A stretch of 64,000 bases of DNA from CAZETJ01 sp964514575 (GTDB lineage: Bacteria; Patescibacteriota; Saccharimonadia; Saccharimonadales; UBA10212): the NCBI GenBank assembly GCA_964514575.1, contig CAZETJ010000001.1, forward strand, positions 1 through 64,000, read 5' to 3'. The notes beneath the pieces are model-generated. The model was not told where the DNA came from. It saw only the letters and a program-made list of their open reading frames with translations, and did no database searches. Positions within the stretch are counted from its first letter, which is position 1; each line of letters begins with the position of its first letter. Both the position numbers and the translations under genes were made by a program. Shown piece by piece: positions 41,946 to 49,285 of this stretch.

Positions 41946-43001
41946 ATGAATTTTGTACGCAAGGCATTACTGGTGATACTGACGCCGATATTCGTAACTC
42001 TGCTTTTCGCTACAGCTTTTGATACGGGAGTTGTCCGAGTTGCCACTCATCCGGCAACCGTAAAAAAAATCGTTGCCGATAGCGGCGTGTACAACAACAT
42101 TATCCCGAGTTTATTGAAACAAGCTGGATCGGTGAACAGCCAAACGGGAAGCGTAGAACTCACAAATCCCGCAGTCCAGTCGGCAGCTAAAACTACATTC
42201 AGCCCACAGTTTCTGCAAACAACCACCAATAGTACTATCGACAGTATCTACGCCTGGCTAGATGGTAAGACCACGGTGCCGAACTTTAAAATTGATTTAA
42301 CTAGCCAGAAGCAGCAGTTCGCTGAGTTGGTTGCCCAAGCAGCTGGGACTCAGGCTACCAGCTTACCGGCCTGTACAACGCCAGTTGATATGTCTAGTTA
42401 CAACGTCTTTACAGCCAACTGTCTGCCAGCTGGCACCACGGCGAGCGATGTCTCCGGTGGCACGTTGAACACACTTTTGAGCGGGAAGGGCTTTTTAGAC
42501 AATCCGGTCATTACCGCTGACACAGTTAAAGCGTCTGGCTCTAACCAAAGCGTTTTCACGGACAAACTCAAAAATGTTCCGCCAAATTACCGCCGTGCAA
42601 AACAAACACCGCTAATTTTGGCACTTCTAACGCTCCTGGTTGGAACCGCAATCGTCTTCTTATGCTCCACTAGACGGAAGGGGCTGAGACACGTGGCTAT
42701 CACCGTTGCCGCCATTGGCATCTTTATGCTGCTGTTCGCGTGGGGACTAAATGAAGCGGTTAGCAAAGAAGTGCCGAAGGTTTCCTTCAACAACGCTGCC
42801 TTCGATACGAACGTCAGGGCGCTAGTGACAGACCTAGCTCAAGCAATTGATAAAAATTATTGGTGGTTTGGCGGAGTTTATACTGCTCTGGGAATCGCAG
42901 GCATCGGCGGGATTTGGTATACGAAGAAAGGCTCGGCTCATCCGACAGAACATGAAGCTGACAAAAAAACTTTCCAGCCACCTGTTAAGTCCAAGGTTTA
43001 A
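41946..43001 (+). CDS. Large-ectodomain membrane protein of unknown family
   Basis: 351 aa. An N-terminal hydrophobic signal or anchor (LLVILTPIFVTLLFATAF) is followed by about 190 residues outside the cytoplasm rich in Thr, Ser, Asn and Gln, then helices at about 222-240 (LILALLTLLVGTAIVFLC), 250-268 (VAITVAAIGIFMLLFAWGL) and 303-321 (WWFGGVYTALGIAGIGGIW), and a charged C-terminus. Two cysteines in the ectodomain could form a disulfide. No domain is recognised. Confidence 0.7.
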   Translation: MNFVRKALLVILTPIFVTLLFATAFDTGVVRVATHPATVKKIVADSGVYNNIIPSLLKQAGSVNSQTGSVELTNPAVQSAAKTTFSPQFLQTTTNSTIDSIYAWLDGKTTVPNFKIDLTSQKQQFAELVAQAAGTQATSLPACTTPVDMSSYNVFTANCLPAGTTASDVSGGTLNTLLSGKGFLDNPVITADTVKASGSNQSVFTDKLKNVPPNYRRAKQTPLILALLTLLVGTAIVFLCSTRRKGLRHVAITVAAIGIFMLLFAWGLNEAVSKEVPKVSFNNAAFDTNVRALVTDLAQAIDKNYWWFGGVYTALGIAGIGGIWYTKKGSAHPTEHEADKKTFQPPVKSKV

Positions 43002-43123
43002 GTTTTCGACGAATCTGGAATTAGATTTCGTTGCCTTACTCAGCCAAAATAAAAACTAGACAGCAAACATTTTTACACGATTTGGCGCATCGTCTGCTAA
43101 GTTAGATATATACGGAGGTAACG

Positions 43124-43528
43124 ATGTTCAACGAATTTAGAAAGTTTATTTTGCGCGGCAACGTGGTGGATCTGGCCGTCGGTGTTGTTATCGGCGCAGC
43201 TTTCAACGGAGTAGTGCAGTCGCTAGTCAAGGATATGATCACGCCGGTCATTTCGGCTTTTGGCGGCGGTAGCCGGTTTGAGGACGCTAGTTTTACGGTT
43301 CACCATAGCCAGTTTTTGTATGGTGATTTTCTGAACACGTTGATTTCGTTCGTTATCATAGCGGCGGTCGTCTTCTTTTTGGTAGTGCAACCTATTAATC
43401 GGCTGACAGCGCTGGCCATGCGCGGCAAAATTCCCGACGAACCCTCTACTAAAAAATGTGAATACTGCTTCAGTGTGATTCCAAAAGAGGCAACCCGCTG
43501 TCCGAACTGCACTTCTAAATTGGACTAG
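43124..43528 (+). CDS. mscL: Large-conductance mechanosensitive channel MscL with zinc ribbon
   Basis: 134 aa. FNEFRKFILRGNVVDLAVGVVIGAAFNGVVQSLVKDMITP is the hallmark TM1 region; TM2 is LISFVIIAAVVFFLVVQPIN. In place of the normal C-terminal helix bundle it ends in a zinc-ribbon-like CEYC...CPNC. It opens under membrane tension to release solutes in osmotic downshock. GGAGGT lies 5 nt before the ATG. Confidence 0.95.
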   Translation: MFNEFRKFILRGNVVDLAVGVVIGAAFNGVVQSLVKDMITPVISAFGGGSRFEDASFTVHHSQFLYGDFLNTLISFVIIAAVVFFLVVQPINRLTALAMRGKIPDEPSTKKCEYCFSVIPKEATRCPNCTSKLD

Positions 43529-43537
43529 TCATAAACC

Positions 43538-43614
43538 TGGTACACCCGGCGAGATTCGAACTCACGACCTTTGGCTCCGCAAGCCAACGCTCTATCCAGC
43601 TGAGCTACGGGTGC
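43538..43614 (-). tRNA. tRNA-Arg(GCG)
   Basis: Acceptor GCACCCG pairs with CGGGTGT (first pair G-U), discriminator A, encoded CCA. Anticodon loop TTGCGGA with anticodon GCG, which is unusual; most bacteria read CGN with an ACG that becomes ICG. Standard D arm and T arm. TAAAAT lies 16 nt upstream. Confidence 0.92.
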
Positions 43615-43660
43615 TTGTCGAACAGGGGTAATTTTAACAGAGGTAGACTAATTTTACTAG

Positions 43661-44227
43661 CTAGAAACGCAAGCGGCGGGTTAGGCGCTCAATACTGTCA
43701 AGCTGGCGCTGCTCGTAAGGCAGATGGTCTTCCAGCGCGCCTATAATCTTTTCTTGGTCGGCAGGCGCAAAATAGGCCGAAACTGGAGGCATGAAACGCT
43801 TAATCGGCATAAGATCTATGCTGACTAAGGCGCCATCTTGAATAATCGCAAATGACTTAAACAGACTGTAGGGATAGAGTCTTTGCTCGATACGCAGCCC
43901 GTCATTCGATAGTTCGTATTTCAAATTCTTAGGCGTCCGGGCGGCAAATACACCAACGACCAACCCCAAAATTAAAATTATCGCCGTGCCAAAATAGTCG
44001 TGAATTAGAAAATAAATACCCGATCCCAGAGCCAGAGTTATAGCCGCCAGTGCTGCGTACCAAAGCGCGCCTTGCTTATGATCAATGTATTCGGTCGCGG
44101 TCCAGTTGACCGGCTTACCAGATGAAGGCTGGCTTTGCGAGTTCTGCTGATCTAGCTCAGGAGGACTATCAGAACCCGAACTACCGCCAGGCTTATACTG
44201 CCATGGGGTTACTGGTTCGTCTTTCAT
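43661..44227 (-). CDS. Membrane protein with two helices and a C-terminal beta domain
   Basis: 188 aa, not recognised. Residues 1-50 are polar and disordered (Ser, Gln, Pro rich). Two helices follow (about 54-73 and 77-94), then a part of beta strands (LKYELSNDGLRIEQRLYPYSLFKSFAII) like a PH-type YdbS/YdbT domain, ending in a helix. It sits between two tRNAs on the minus strand. Confidence 0.65.
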   Translation of the reverse strand: MKDEPVTPWQYKPGGSSGSDSPPELDQQNSQSQPSSGKPVNWTATEYIDHKQGALWYAALAAITLALGSGIYFLIHDYFGTAIILILGLVVGVFAARTPKNLKYELSNDGLRIEQRLYPYSLFKSFAIIQDGALVSIDLMPIKRFMPPVSAYFAPADQEKIIGALEDHLPYEQRQLDSIERLTRRLRF

Positions 44228-44254
44228 GCTAATGCTTATTATAACCGATTAACG

Positions 44255-44348
44255 TGGCGGAGAGGGAGGGATTCGAACCCTCGCGGGGGCTTTCGCCCCC
44301 CTAACGATTTAGCAAACCGTCCCCTTCAACCAACTTGGGTACCTCTCC
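44255..44348 (-). tRNA. tRNA-Ser(GCT)
   Basis: Acceptor GGAGAGG/CCTCTCC, discriminator G, encoded CCA. Anticodon loop TTGCTAA with anticodon GCT (AGY codons). Long variable arm with GGGGGC-GAAA-GCCCCC. Confidence 0.97.
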
Positions 44349-44423
44349 TCGTCGAAGCCTGCGCGCTTGTTTCGTTTTGCTGCAAGTAGCAAAAGCTTCA
44401 ACTTAACGCTACGCTTCTCCTCT

Positions 44424-44466
44424 CAATTTTACAAAACCCTGCACAATGCGTGTTTTTGTAAAATTG
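44424..44466. terminator. Large A/T-rich inverted repeat between serine tRNAs
   Basis: CAATTTTACAAAA (44424-44436) and TTTTGTAAAATTG (44454-44466) form a 13-bp stem with a 17-nt loop. There is no G/C-rich stem plus T-run of the classic type, so it may be a terminator of the tRNA units or a protein-binding site. No gene lies in 44349-44524. Confidence 0.35.
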
Positions 44467-44511
44467 GCTAAACCAAATACATGATAGCAAACTACCTCTG
44501 TTTTTACCTGG

Positions 44512-44517
44512 TATAAT
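44512..44517 (+). promoter_or_regulatory. Extended -10 box of tRNA-Ser(TGA)
   Basis: TGG-TATAAT followed by exactly 7 nt and then the mature 5' end of the tRNA at 44525, so transcription could start on the first tRNA base and need no 5' trimming. Confidence 0.55.
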
Positions 44518-44524
44518 CTTCTCT

Positions 44525-44616
44525 GGAGAGATGCTCGAGCGGTTGAAGAGGACAGTCTTGAAAACTGTTGTGCCTTGCAAGAGGTACCGTGGGTTCGAAT
44601 CCCACTCTCTCCGCCA
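44525..44616 (+). tRNA. tRNA-Ser(TGA)
   Basis: Acceptor GGAGAGA/TCTCTCC, discriminator G, encoded CCA. Anticodon TGA in the loop CTTGAAA. The variable arm and T arm are identical to those of tRNA-Ser(CGA) at 41784. Confidence 0.97.
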
Positions 44617-44659
44617 GGAGAACTGGACAAAGCTTAAGGAGTATGCTATACTTAGTTTT

Positions 44660-44926
44660 ATGTCAAAGCTGTCAGGCGAAAAATCCGTACACGAAGGCTC
44701 CCAGGATCAGCTTTATAAAACAATAGATGAAGCGGCAGAGCGCATGGTTTATACAGTCCCCCAGGATGAATGGGAGACTATAATGGATATAACAGCGAGG
44801 ACTCAAGACCCTGATCTAGTTGCTGAGTTCCTTGAAAAACACCGCGATCATCTTGCGCCTGAATCTGTATTTTTTCTTGAGATGTCAGAAGCCGTAAAAC
44901 GGTCAAGAATTGAACCAAAGCAATAA
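44660..44926 (+). CDS. Small acidic protein of unknown function
   Basis: 88 aa from ATG 44660; the frame is open back into the tRNA but that is not coding. Helical and acidic (DEAAERMVYTVPQDEWETIMDI, DLVAEFLEKHRDHLAPESVFFLEM), no known domain. TATACT (44647-44652) lies 7 nt before the ATG. It converges with comF. Confidence 0.6.
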   Translation: MSKLSGEKSVHEGSQDQLYKTIDEAAERMVYTVPQDEWETIMDITARTQDPDLVAEFLEKHRDHLAPESVFFLEMSEAVKRSRIEPKQ

Positions 44927-44956
44927 AAAGTTCCAGACCCGTCTATTCCGCCAATT

Positions 44957-45643
44957 TTATAAACGTTTGGCGAAAACCAAGGCATCGACTTTTTTGGCAC
45001 CGGCTTGGCGTAGAGTCTTTGTAGCAGCCCGTAGCGTCGCGCCAGTAGTAACCACATCGTCAATTAATAAAATCCGGCGTCCTTTTAATTTGTCCGGGCG
45101 TCTGACCCGGTAGGCTTGGGCCTGTTGTTTTTGACGTTGGGCTCGCTTGGCGCCGACCTGGCGGGTTTGGCCGAGACGACTTAGGGCGGGGTAATAATCA
45201 AGGTTCAGCTTGGCGGCTATTTTTTGAGCTAATAGATCGGCGTGGTCAAAGCCACGAGCCCGACGACGAACTGTGGCCGTTGGCACAGACACGACCAGAT
45301 AGTCAGAGGGCAGTTCTAGGTTATAGAAGCAGAATGTTCCTACCATCAGCGCCGCCAGGCTGTCGGCAGCAGCTCGCAAATGCCCAAATTTATAAGCTTG
45401 GAGAACAGTCTGAGCGGCACCTTGGTAGTCAGTCGCTATCCAAACGCGGTTCGGTGCGCTCATTCGATGGCAAGTTCGGCAGGTTTGTCCAGACGGACTA
45501 ACCGCACCGCAGAAAGCACAATGCTCGCCGTAGGGCAGAATCTCGGCTTCAGCGCACAATTCGCAAAACGCTGTGTGCTCGGCGCCGCATAGGAGACATT
45601 CGGGCGGAGCCAGCCAGCCAATGGCAGTCTCAAAAATACTCAT
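44957..45643 (-). CDS. comF: ComF-family phosphoribosyltransferase-like protein
   Basis: 228 aa. Zinc-finger-like N-terminus with paired cysteines (CLLCGAEHTAFCELC, CAFCGA, CRTCHRM) followed by a type I PRTase fold; the PRPP motif RILLIDDVVTTGATLRAA is intact. ComF proteins are needed for uptake of DNA in competent bacteria. No other com gene is in this window. Confidence 0.92.
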   Translation of the reverse strand: MSIFETAIGWLAPPECLLCGAEHTAFCELCAEAEILPYGEHCAFCGAVSPSGQTCRTCHRMSAPNRVWIATDYQGAAQTVLQAYKFGHLRAAADSLAALMVGTFCFYNLELPSDYLVVSVPTATVRRRARGFDHADLLAQKIAAKLNLDYYPALSRLGQTRQVGAKRAQRQKQQAQAYRVRRPDKLKGRRILLIDDVVTTGATLRAATKTLRQAGAKKVDALVFAKRL

Positions 45644-45682
45644 TGTCTAAGAGGTTTGTTGTAAATGTCAGTATAACATGTT

Positions 45683-45715
45683 GCACCTCGGCACGGGGCT
45701 GGGCTATACTGAAGT
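45683..45715 (+). promoter_or_regulatory. hsp20 promoter
   Basis: TTGCAC, 18 bp, TATACT at about 45683-45715. A GGAGGGAGAG ribosome-binding site precedes the ATG, so this mRNA has a normal leader of about 60 nt. No CIRCE is seen. Confidence 0.5.
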
Positions 45716-45773
45716 TTAAGACAAAGACGCTCGTAAAGATTCAGGCCTAAACTAATATTTTGGAGGGAGAGAC

Positions 45774-46241
45774 ATGGCTCGAGGCAGCCAACAACAAGAC
45801 GATCTTTTGATGGGCGATGATATTACCGCCGCTTTTTTGAGTGAAGACGAAGTTACCGAGGAACCAGCAACAGCAGCAGCAGCCGCTGAAGATCAGTGGG
45901 ACGAGGACGAACCGGTAGCCGGTCAATTGGCTGTCGATGTTTATGAAACTAAGGAAAAGCTAGTCGTAAAAGGCCGCGTAGCTGGCGTTAATAAGAGTGA
46001 GCTAGACGTGTCTATTAGCGACAATACGCTGACAATCAAAGGTACTTTGAGCGCCGGCAACGAAGATAATGTTGAAAATTATTTCCTGCAGGAATGCTAT
46101 TGGGGCGAATTTAGCCGCTCGATTGTTCTGCCAGTACCGGTTAAGGAAGATGAGATTGAAGCCGTGCTAAAAGACGGCGTACTGAGCGTCAGTTTTGCTA
46201 AGCAAAAACAAGACACGGTCAAGAAAATCCAGGTTCTTTAG
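45774..46241 (+). CDS. Small heat-shock protein Hsp20
   Basis: 155 aa. An acidic, Ala-rich N-terminal arm of about 50 residues precedes the alpha-crystallin domain (VDVYETKEKLVVKGRVAGVNKSELDVSISDNTLTIKG) and the EAVLKDGVLSVSFAKQ strand pair. The C-terminal IXI motif is reduced (KKIQVL). It holds unfolding proteins and keeps them soluble. Ends at a strong terminator. Confidence 0.93.
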   Translation: MARGSQQQDDLLMGDDITAAFLSEDEVTEEPATAAAAAEDQWDEDEPVAGQLAVDVYETKEKLVVKGRVAGVNKSELDVSISDNTLTIKGTLSAGNEDNVENYFLQECYWGEFSRSIVLPVPVKEDEIEAVLKDGVLSVSFAKQKQDTVKKIQVL

Positions 46242-46260
46242 AAGCTATTAGCTAATAACA

Positions 46261-46289
46261 AAACGCTCCGATTTGCTCGGAGCGTTTTT
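46261..46289 (+). terminator. Intrinsic terminator of hsp20
   Basis: AAACGCTCCGA-TTTGC-TCGGAGCGTTT, an 11-bp stem, followed by TT. It also works in the other direction for the pilin gene at 46308. Confidence 0.9.
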
Positions 46290-46307
46290 GTTTATCTGCA
46301 TTCAAAT

Positions 46308-46721
46308 CTACGAACTGGAAACTTTTTGAAGCGTGAAGTGGACCAGAATCTGAGCCATCGCCACAATAATTAAACCGATGATGGCGTACAGGATAGTATT
46401 TTTAGCACTAGTAACACTGGTGTCATTGCCACCGCTGGTAACGTAGCGCAGGCCGCCGACGATGATCATGACCACAGCAATAATGCCGACGACAGCCGAA
46501 AGCAAATTGACCACTTTATGGACAACGTTGTTAATCTTGCCAGTGGCACTAGTATCGTTGCACGATGCCGTGGGATTGTCCGTAAATTCCAAATCAGCAC
46601 CACTGCATAGACCACTATTGATTTGTTGTTGGCCTACCTGGGCCAGGGCTAAGGGCGCTCCCAGGTTTATAACAAGCGTTGAGGCGACAGCTGCGGCAAA
46701 AAAAATTAGGCGCCTGACCAT
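46308..46721 (-). CDS. VirB2/TrbC-like pilin 7
   Basis: 137 aa. A signal peptide (to about residue 27, ending ALAQ) is followed by a Cys/Asn/Thr-rich segment, then two hydrophobic helices (VVNLLSAVVGIIAVVMIIVGGLRYVTSGG and TILYAIIGLIIVAMAQILVHFTL) with a short loop. This is the fold of conjugative VirB2-type pilins. It has its own TATAAT (46729-46734), 7 nt from the ATG, unlike the operonic paralogs. It is the last of the seven. Confidence 0.75.
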   Translation of the reverse strand: MVRRLIFFAAAVASTLVINLGAPLALAQVGQQQINSGLCSGADLEFTDNPTASCNDTSATGKINNVVHKVVNLLSAVVGIIAVVMIIVGGLRYVTSGGNDTSVTSAKNTILYAIIGLIIVAMAQILVHFTLQKVSSS

Positions 46722-46757
46722 GCGCCTAATTATATCCCGTATCGGTTAATTTACTAG

Positions 46758-47180
46758 CTACTTGGTCGCCGTAGTCGTATTGTTCAGTACGAAGTGAACA
46801 ATGATTTGAGCCAGTGCTACAACCACTAGACCGATTACAGCATAGAGTATGGTGTTTTTCGCCCCTGTGACTGATTCTTGTTTACCGCCAGAGGTAATGT
46901 AACGTAGACCAGCAACGATGATCATGATGACGGCAATGACACCAACGACAACGGACAATACGTTGATGATAACTGTGATCAAATGGTTAACCGAACCTGT
47001 AGCTTTATTGTCACAGCCACCGGTTGTACCGCCAGTCAGGTCGCCGTTTGAACCACTACATAGGTTGCCGTTTATGTCAGTTTGGTCAAGTGCAGACACT
47101 CCGCCCGCAACAACCATTGGCGCAGCTAGGATGACAAATGAACTGAGGGATAGAAGTAACAGTTTTAGTTTCTTGATCAT
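46758..47180 (-). CDS. VirB2/TrbC-like pilin 6
   Basis: 140 aa. Signal peptide, short variable region with two cysteines, and two helices. The last 75 residues (from NVLSVVVGVIAVIMIIVAGLRYIT) are nearly identical to the paralog at 47273 and so are the DNA sequences, while the first 60 differ. AAAGGATCC precedes the ATG. TTGACT at the 5' side of the 92-bp gap suggests its own promoter. Confidence 0.75.
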   Translation of the reverse strand: MIKKLKLLLLSLSSFVILAAPMVVAGGVSALDQTDINGNLCSGSNGDLTGGTTGGCDNKATGSVNHLITVIINVLSVVVGVIAVIMIIVAGLRYITSGGKQESVTGAKNTILYAVIGLVVVALAQIIVHFVLNNTTTATK

Positions 47181-47272
47181 TAATGGATCCTTTTGTTTAT
47201 AGCTATACGATATACAGTGCTTATGGTTTAGTCAACCCCTTAAAATAAAGCATTTATCGGTAGGAGCAGGAG

Positions 47273-47695
47273 CTACTTGGTCGCCGTGCTCGTATTGTTC
47301 AGTACGAAGTGGACAATGATTTGAGCCAGTGCGACAACCACTAGACCGATTACAGCATAGAGTATGGTGTTTTTCGCCCCTGTGACTGATTCTTGTTTAC
47401 CGCCAGAGGTTATGTAACGTAGACCGGCAACGATGATCATGATGACGGCAATAACGCCGACGACAACGGACAAGACGTTGATGATGTCGCCGATGGTTTT
47501 ATTTAATGAGTTCGCCGCAGCGGTAGAGTTCTGAGGTGTATTAGTGCCATTGTTTGCTCCGCATTGGAGAGCTTCTTTGGCCGAGGCAGGGTTAGCACAG
47601 TCCGCCAAGGCCACCGACGCACCAAAACCAGCAACAGCGATGGCCATCGTCAGACCTAAGAAAATCGCCGCAAGTTTTTGCTTCATACTTTTCAT
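47273..47695 (-). CDS. VirB2/TrbC-like pilin 5
   Basis: 140 aa. Signal peptide (ending SVALAD), a distinct mature N-terminus with two cysteines (DCANPASAKEALQCGANNG), and the same two-helix part as pilin 6. It overlaps the end of pilin 4 by 4 bp. Distal member of a five-gene overlapping series. Confidence 0.75.
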   Translation of the reverse strand: MKSMKQKLAAIFLGLTMAIAVAGFGASVALADCANPASAKEALQCGANNGTNTPQNSTAAANSLNKTIGDIINVLSVVVGVIAVIMIIVAGLRYITSGGKQESVTGAKNTILYAVIGLVVVALAQIIVHFVLNNTSTATK

Positions 47696-48111
47696 TGTAT
47701 AAGGTTTTGGACTACAAACGTTACGAATGACCAGGCCAGAGCCACAACAATCAAGCCGATGATAGAGGCCTGCAAAATAGCGCGGGCTTTTTTGACGCGT
47801 TCGGGGTTGCCGCCGCTAGTAGTCATGACCAAGCCGCTGCCGATGATCATACCGACGGCCACCAGGCCGGTAAGTAGAGCCATGATGTTGGACACAGTTT
47901 GCAGGACATTGTTGATCGGGTTTTTGTTGGAGCCATACTGCTGCGCATCTTCTTTGCAGATAGCGCTGCCAGGCGTATTGGCGCAGGGACCGGTTGTACA
48001 GACCCCGCCCTCGTATTTTGAACAGAGAGGACTATAGGCGAAAGCCGAGGAAGATAAGCCAATTAACACAAGGCTGACAAGACCGACTAGAAATAAAATA
48101 ATTTTTGACAT
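47692..48111 (-). CDS. VirB2/TrbC-like pilin 4
   Basis: 139 aa. Signal peptide (ending SSAFAY), a 45-residue extracellular part with four cysteines (CSKYEGGVCTTGPC...CKED), then two helices (MALLTGLVAVGMIIGSGLVM and ASIIGLIVVALAWSFVTFVV). It is the most Cys-rich of the set. It starts 2 bp after the pilin 3 stop and overlaps pilin 5. Confidence 0.72.
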   Translation of the reverse strand: MSKIILFLVGLVSLVLIGLSSSAFAYSPLCSKYEGGVCTTGPCANTPGSAICKEDAQQYGSNKNPINNVLQTVSNIMALLTGLVAVGMIIGSGLVMTTSGGNPERVKKARAILQASIIGLIVVALAWSFVTFVVQNLIQ

Positions 48112-48113
48112 GG

Positions 48114-48401
48114 CTAGGTTTGGCCCAACACTGTGTTAACAATTGTGGCCGCCATGGCCGAGACTATCAGTCCAATGGCCGTGTAAATTATCATGCGCCG
48201 CGCAGTCGCCATTTGATTCGGATCACCGGCGGAAACCGTATAGCGGAACCCAGCAATGACCATCATCATTAGCGAAATGGCACCGATTATGACAAATAGC
48301 AGGGTGAGCGCTTTCTGCAAGGTCGCGCTGGTAGCCGGGGTAGTTGGCAGATTATCTTGGTTTGGGGTAATTAAATTTAGCGCGGCAAGAAATATACTCA
48401 T
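48114..48401 (-). CDS. VirB2/TrbC-like pilin 3 (short)
   Basis: 95 aa, the shortest. No clear signal peptide; it begins MSIFLAALNLITPNQDN and goes almost at once to the two helices (TLLFVIIGAISLMMMVIAGFRYTVSAG and YTAIGLIVSAMAATIVNTVL). It overlaps pilin 2 by 4 bp (ATGA). Confidence 0.7.
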   Translation of the reverse strand: MSIFLAALNLITPNQDNLPTTPATSATLQKALTLLFVIIGAISLMMMVIAGFRYTVSAGDPNQMATARRMIIYTAIGLIVSAMAATIVNTVLGQT

Positions 48402-48808
48402 CCTAGTGTCTTTCCGATAAATGATACCGCAGCGGTAGCTACCAAGACTATGGCTAGACCGACCAGTGAGTTGATAATTCGTTTGCGAGCAGCCGCACCT
48501 TTTTCGGGATTACCAGCTGCGATTATGTATTCAATGCCGGCGATAATAATAGAGATGACTGCTAAAAAGCCGGCGACTCTGATTAGCATATCGAGTACCG
48601 CCAGACCGATCGCCCAAGCGTCTCCCGGCAACTGTGCGGTAGGCGCGCATTGCCCGGTCGCATCGATTGAACCATTCTTGAGGTATTCCCACCAATGCGG
48701 TATAAAATTGAAGAATTGTCCCTGAGAGGACGGATTGCAATGCGTGCTGAAGGTCGAGGGAATAGTCGCGGCAAAAAATGATCCTAGTTTGGCTAAATAA
48801 AACATCAT
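48398..48808 (-). CDS. VirB2/TrbC-like pilin 2
   Basis: 136 aa from ATG 48808 (ATGATG, overlapping the pilin 1 stop by 4 bp). A start nine codons further up would lie well inside pilin 1. It has a longer N-terminal part with a hydrophobic start (FYLAKLGSFFAATIP) and two cysteines, then the two helices (GFLAVISIIIAGIEYIIAAGNPEKGAAARKRI and SLVGLAIVLVATAAVSFI). Confidence 0.7.
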   Translation of the reverse strand: MMFYLAKLGSFFAATIPSTFSTHCNPSSQGQFFNFIPHWWEYLKNGSIDATGQCAPTAQLPGDAWAIGLAVLDMLIRVAGFLAVISIIIAGIEYIIAAGNPEKGAAARKRIINSLVGLAIVLVATAAVSFIGKTLG

Positions 48809-49185
48809 CCGAAGACGCCTCCGGGCACCAGCCATTGGACAAACGACCAGATTAAGAAGAAGGTTACCAGCGCTATCACACTATTGGTTATACGTTTTCG
48901 GGCGTCAGCTGCAGCTTGCGGGTTGCCGCCAGCCATTATGTACTGTATACCGCCAAAAATTATATTGCCTATGACAACTATGCCGACAACTCCGCCGACC
49001 AGGGTTACGAGATCATTCAACTTTGTAGTGATTGGATTTTTATGCAACTGATCGGAAACTTGGGTCGGAGTAGGCAAGTTAACTTGATTGGGCCCGGTCG
49101 CGGCCAGCGCCACAATCGGCGTAGTAATTATAGCCAGAGTACTTAAAAAGATACTTATTACCAGAAGGTTTTTTATTTTTGGCAT
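48805..49185 (-). CDS. VirB2/TrbC-like pilin 1, first of the operon
   Basis: 126 aa. Signal peptide (ending IVALAAT), a short Pro/Thr/Asn spacer with no Cys, then helices (LVTLVGGVVGIVVIGNIIFGGIQYIMAGG and SVIALVTFFLIWSFVQWLV). The loop NPQAAADARKRI is shared with pilin 2. It faces the VirB6-like gene across 100 bp. Confidence 0.72.
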   Translation of the reverse strand: MPKIKNLLVISIFLSTLAIITTPIVALAATGPNQVNLPTPTQVSDQLHKNPITTKLNDLVTLVGGVVGIVVIGNIIFGGIQYIMAGGNPQAAADARKRITNSVIALVTFFLIWSFVQWLVPGGVFG

Positions 49186-49285
49186 AGTGGCTATTTGGCC
49201 TTGAAACTTAGTCTTTCTGAGTGCAAGTTTACCCTGTTTTAAGCATAAAAGCTATGGTATAGTCAACCTGAATAGGCTGACCAAA

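Noticed and set aside
44398..44630. Open frames running through the tRNA-Ser(TGA) region.
   Set aside because: They consist of tRNA sequence read as codons.
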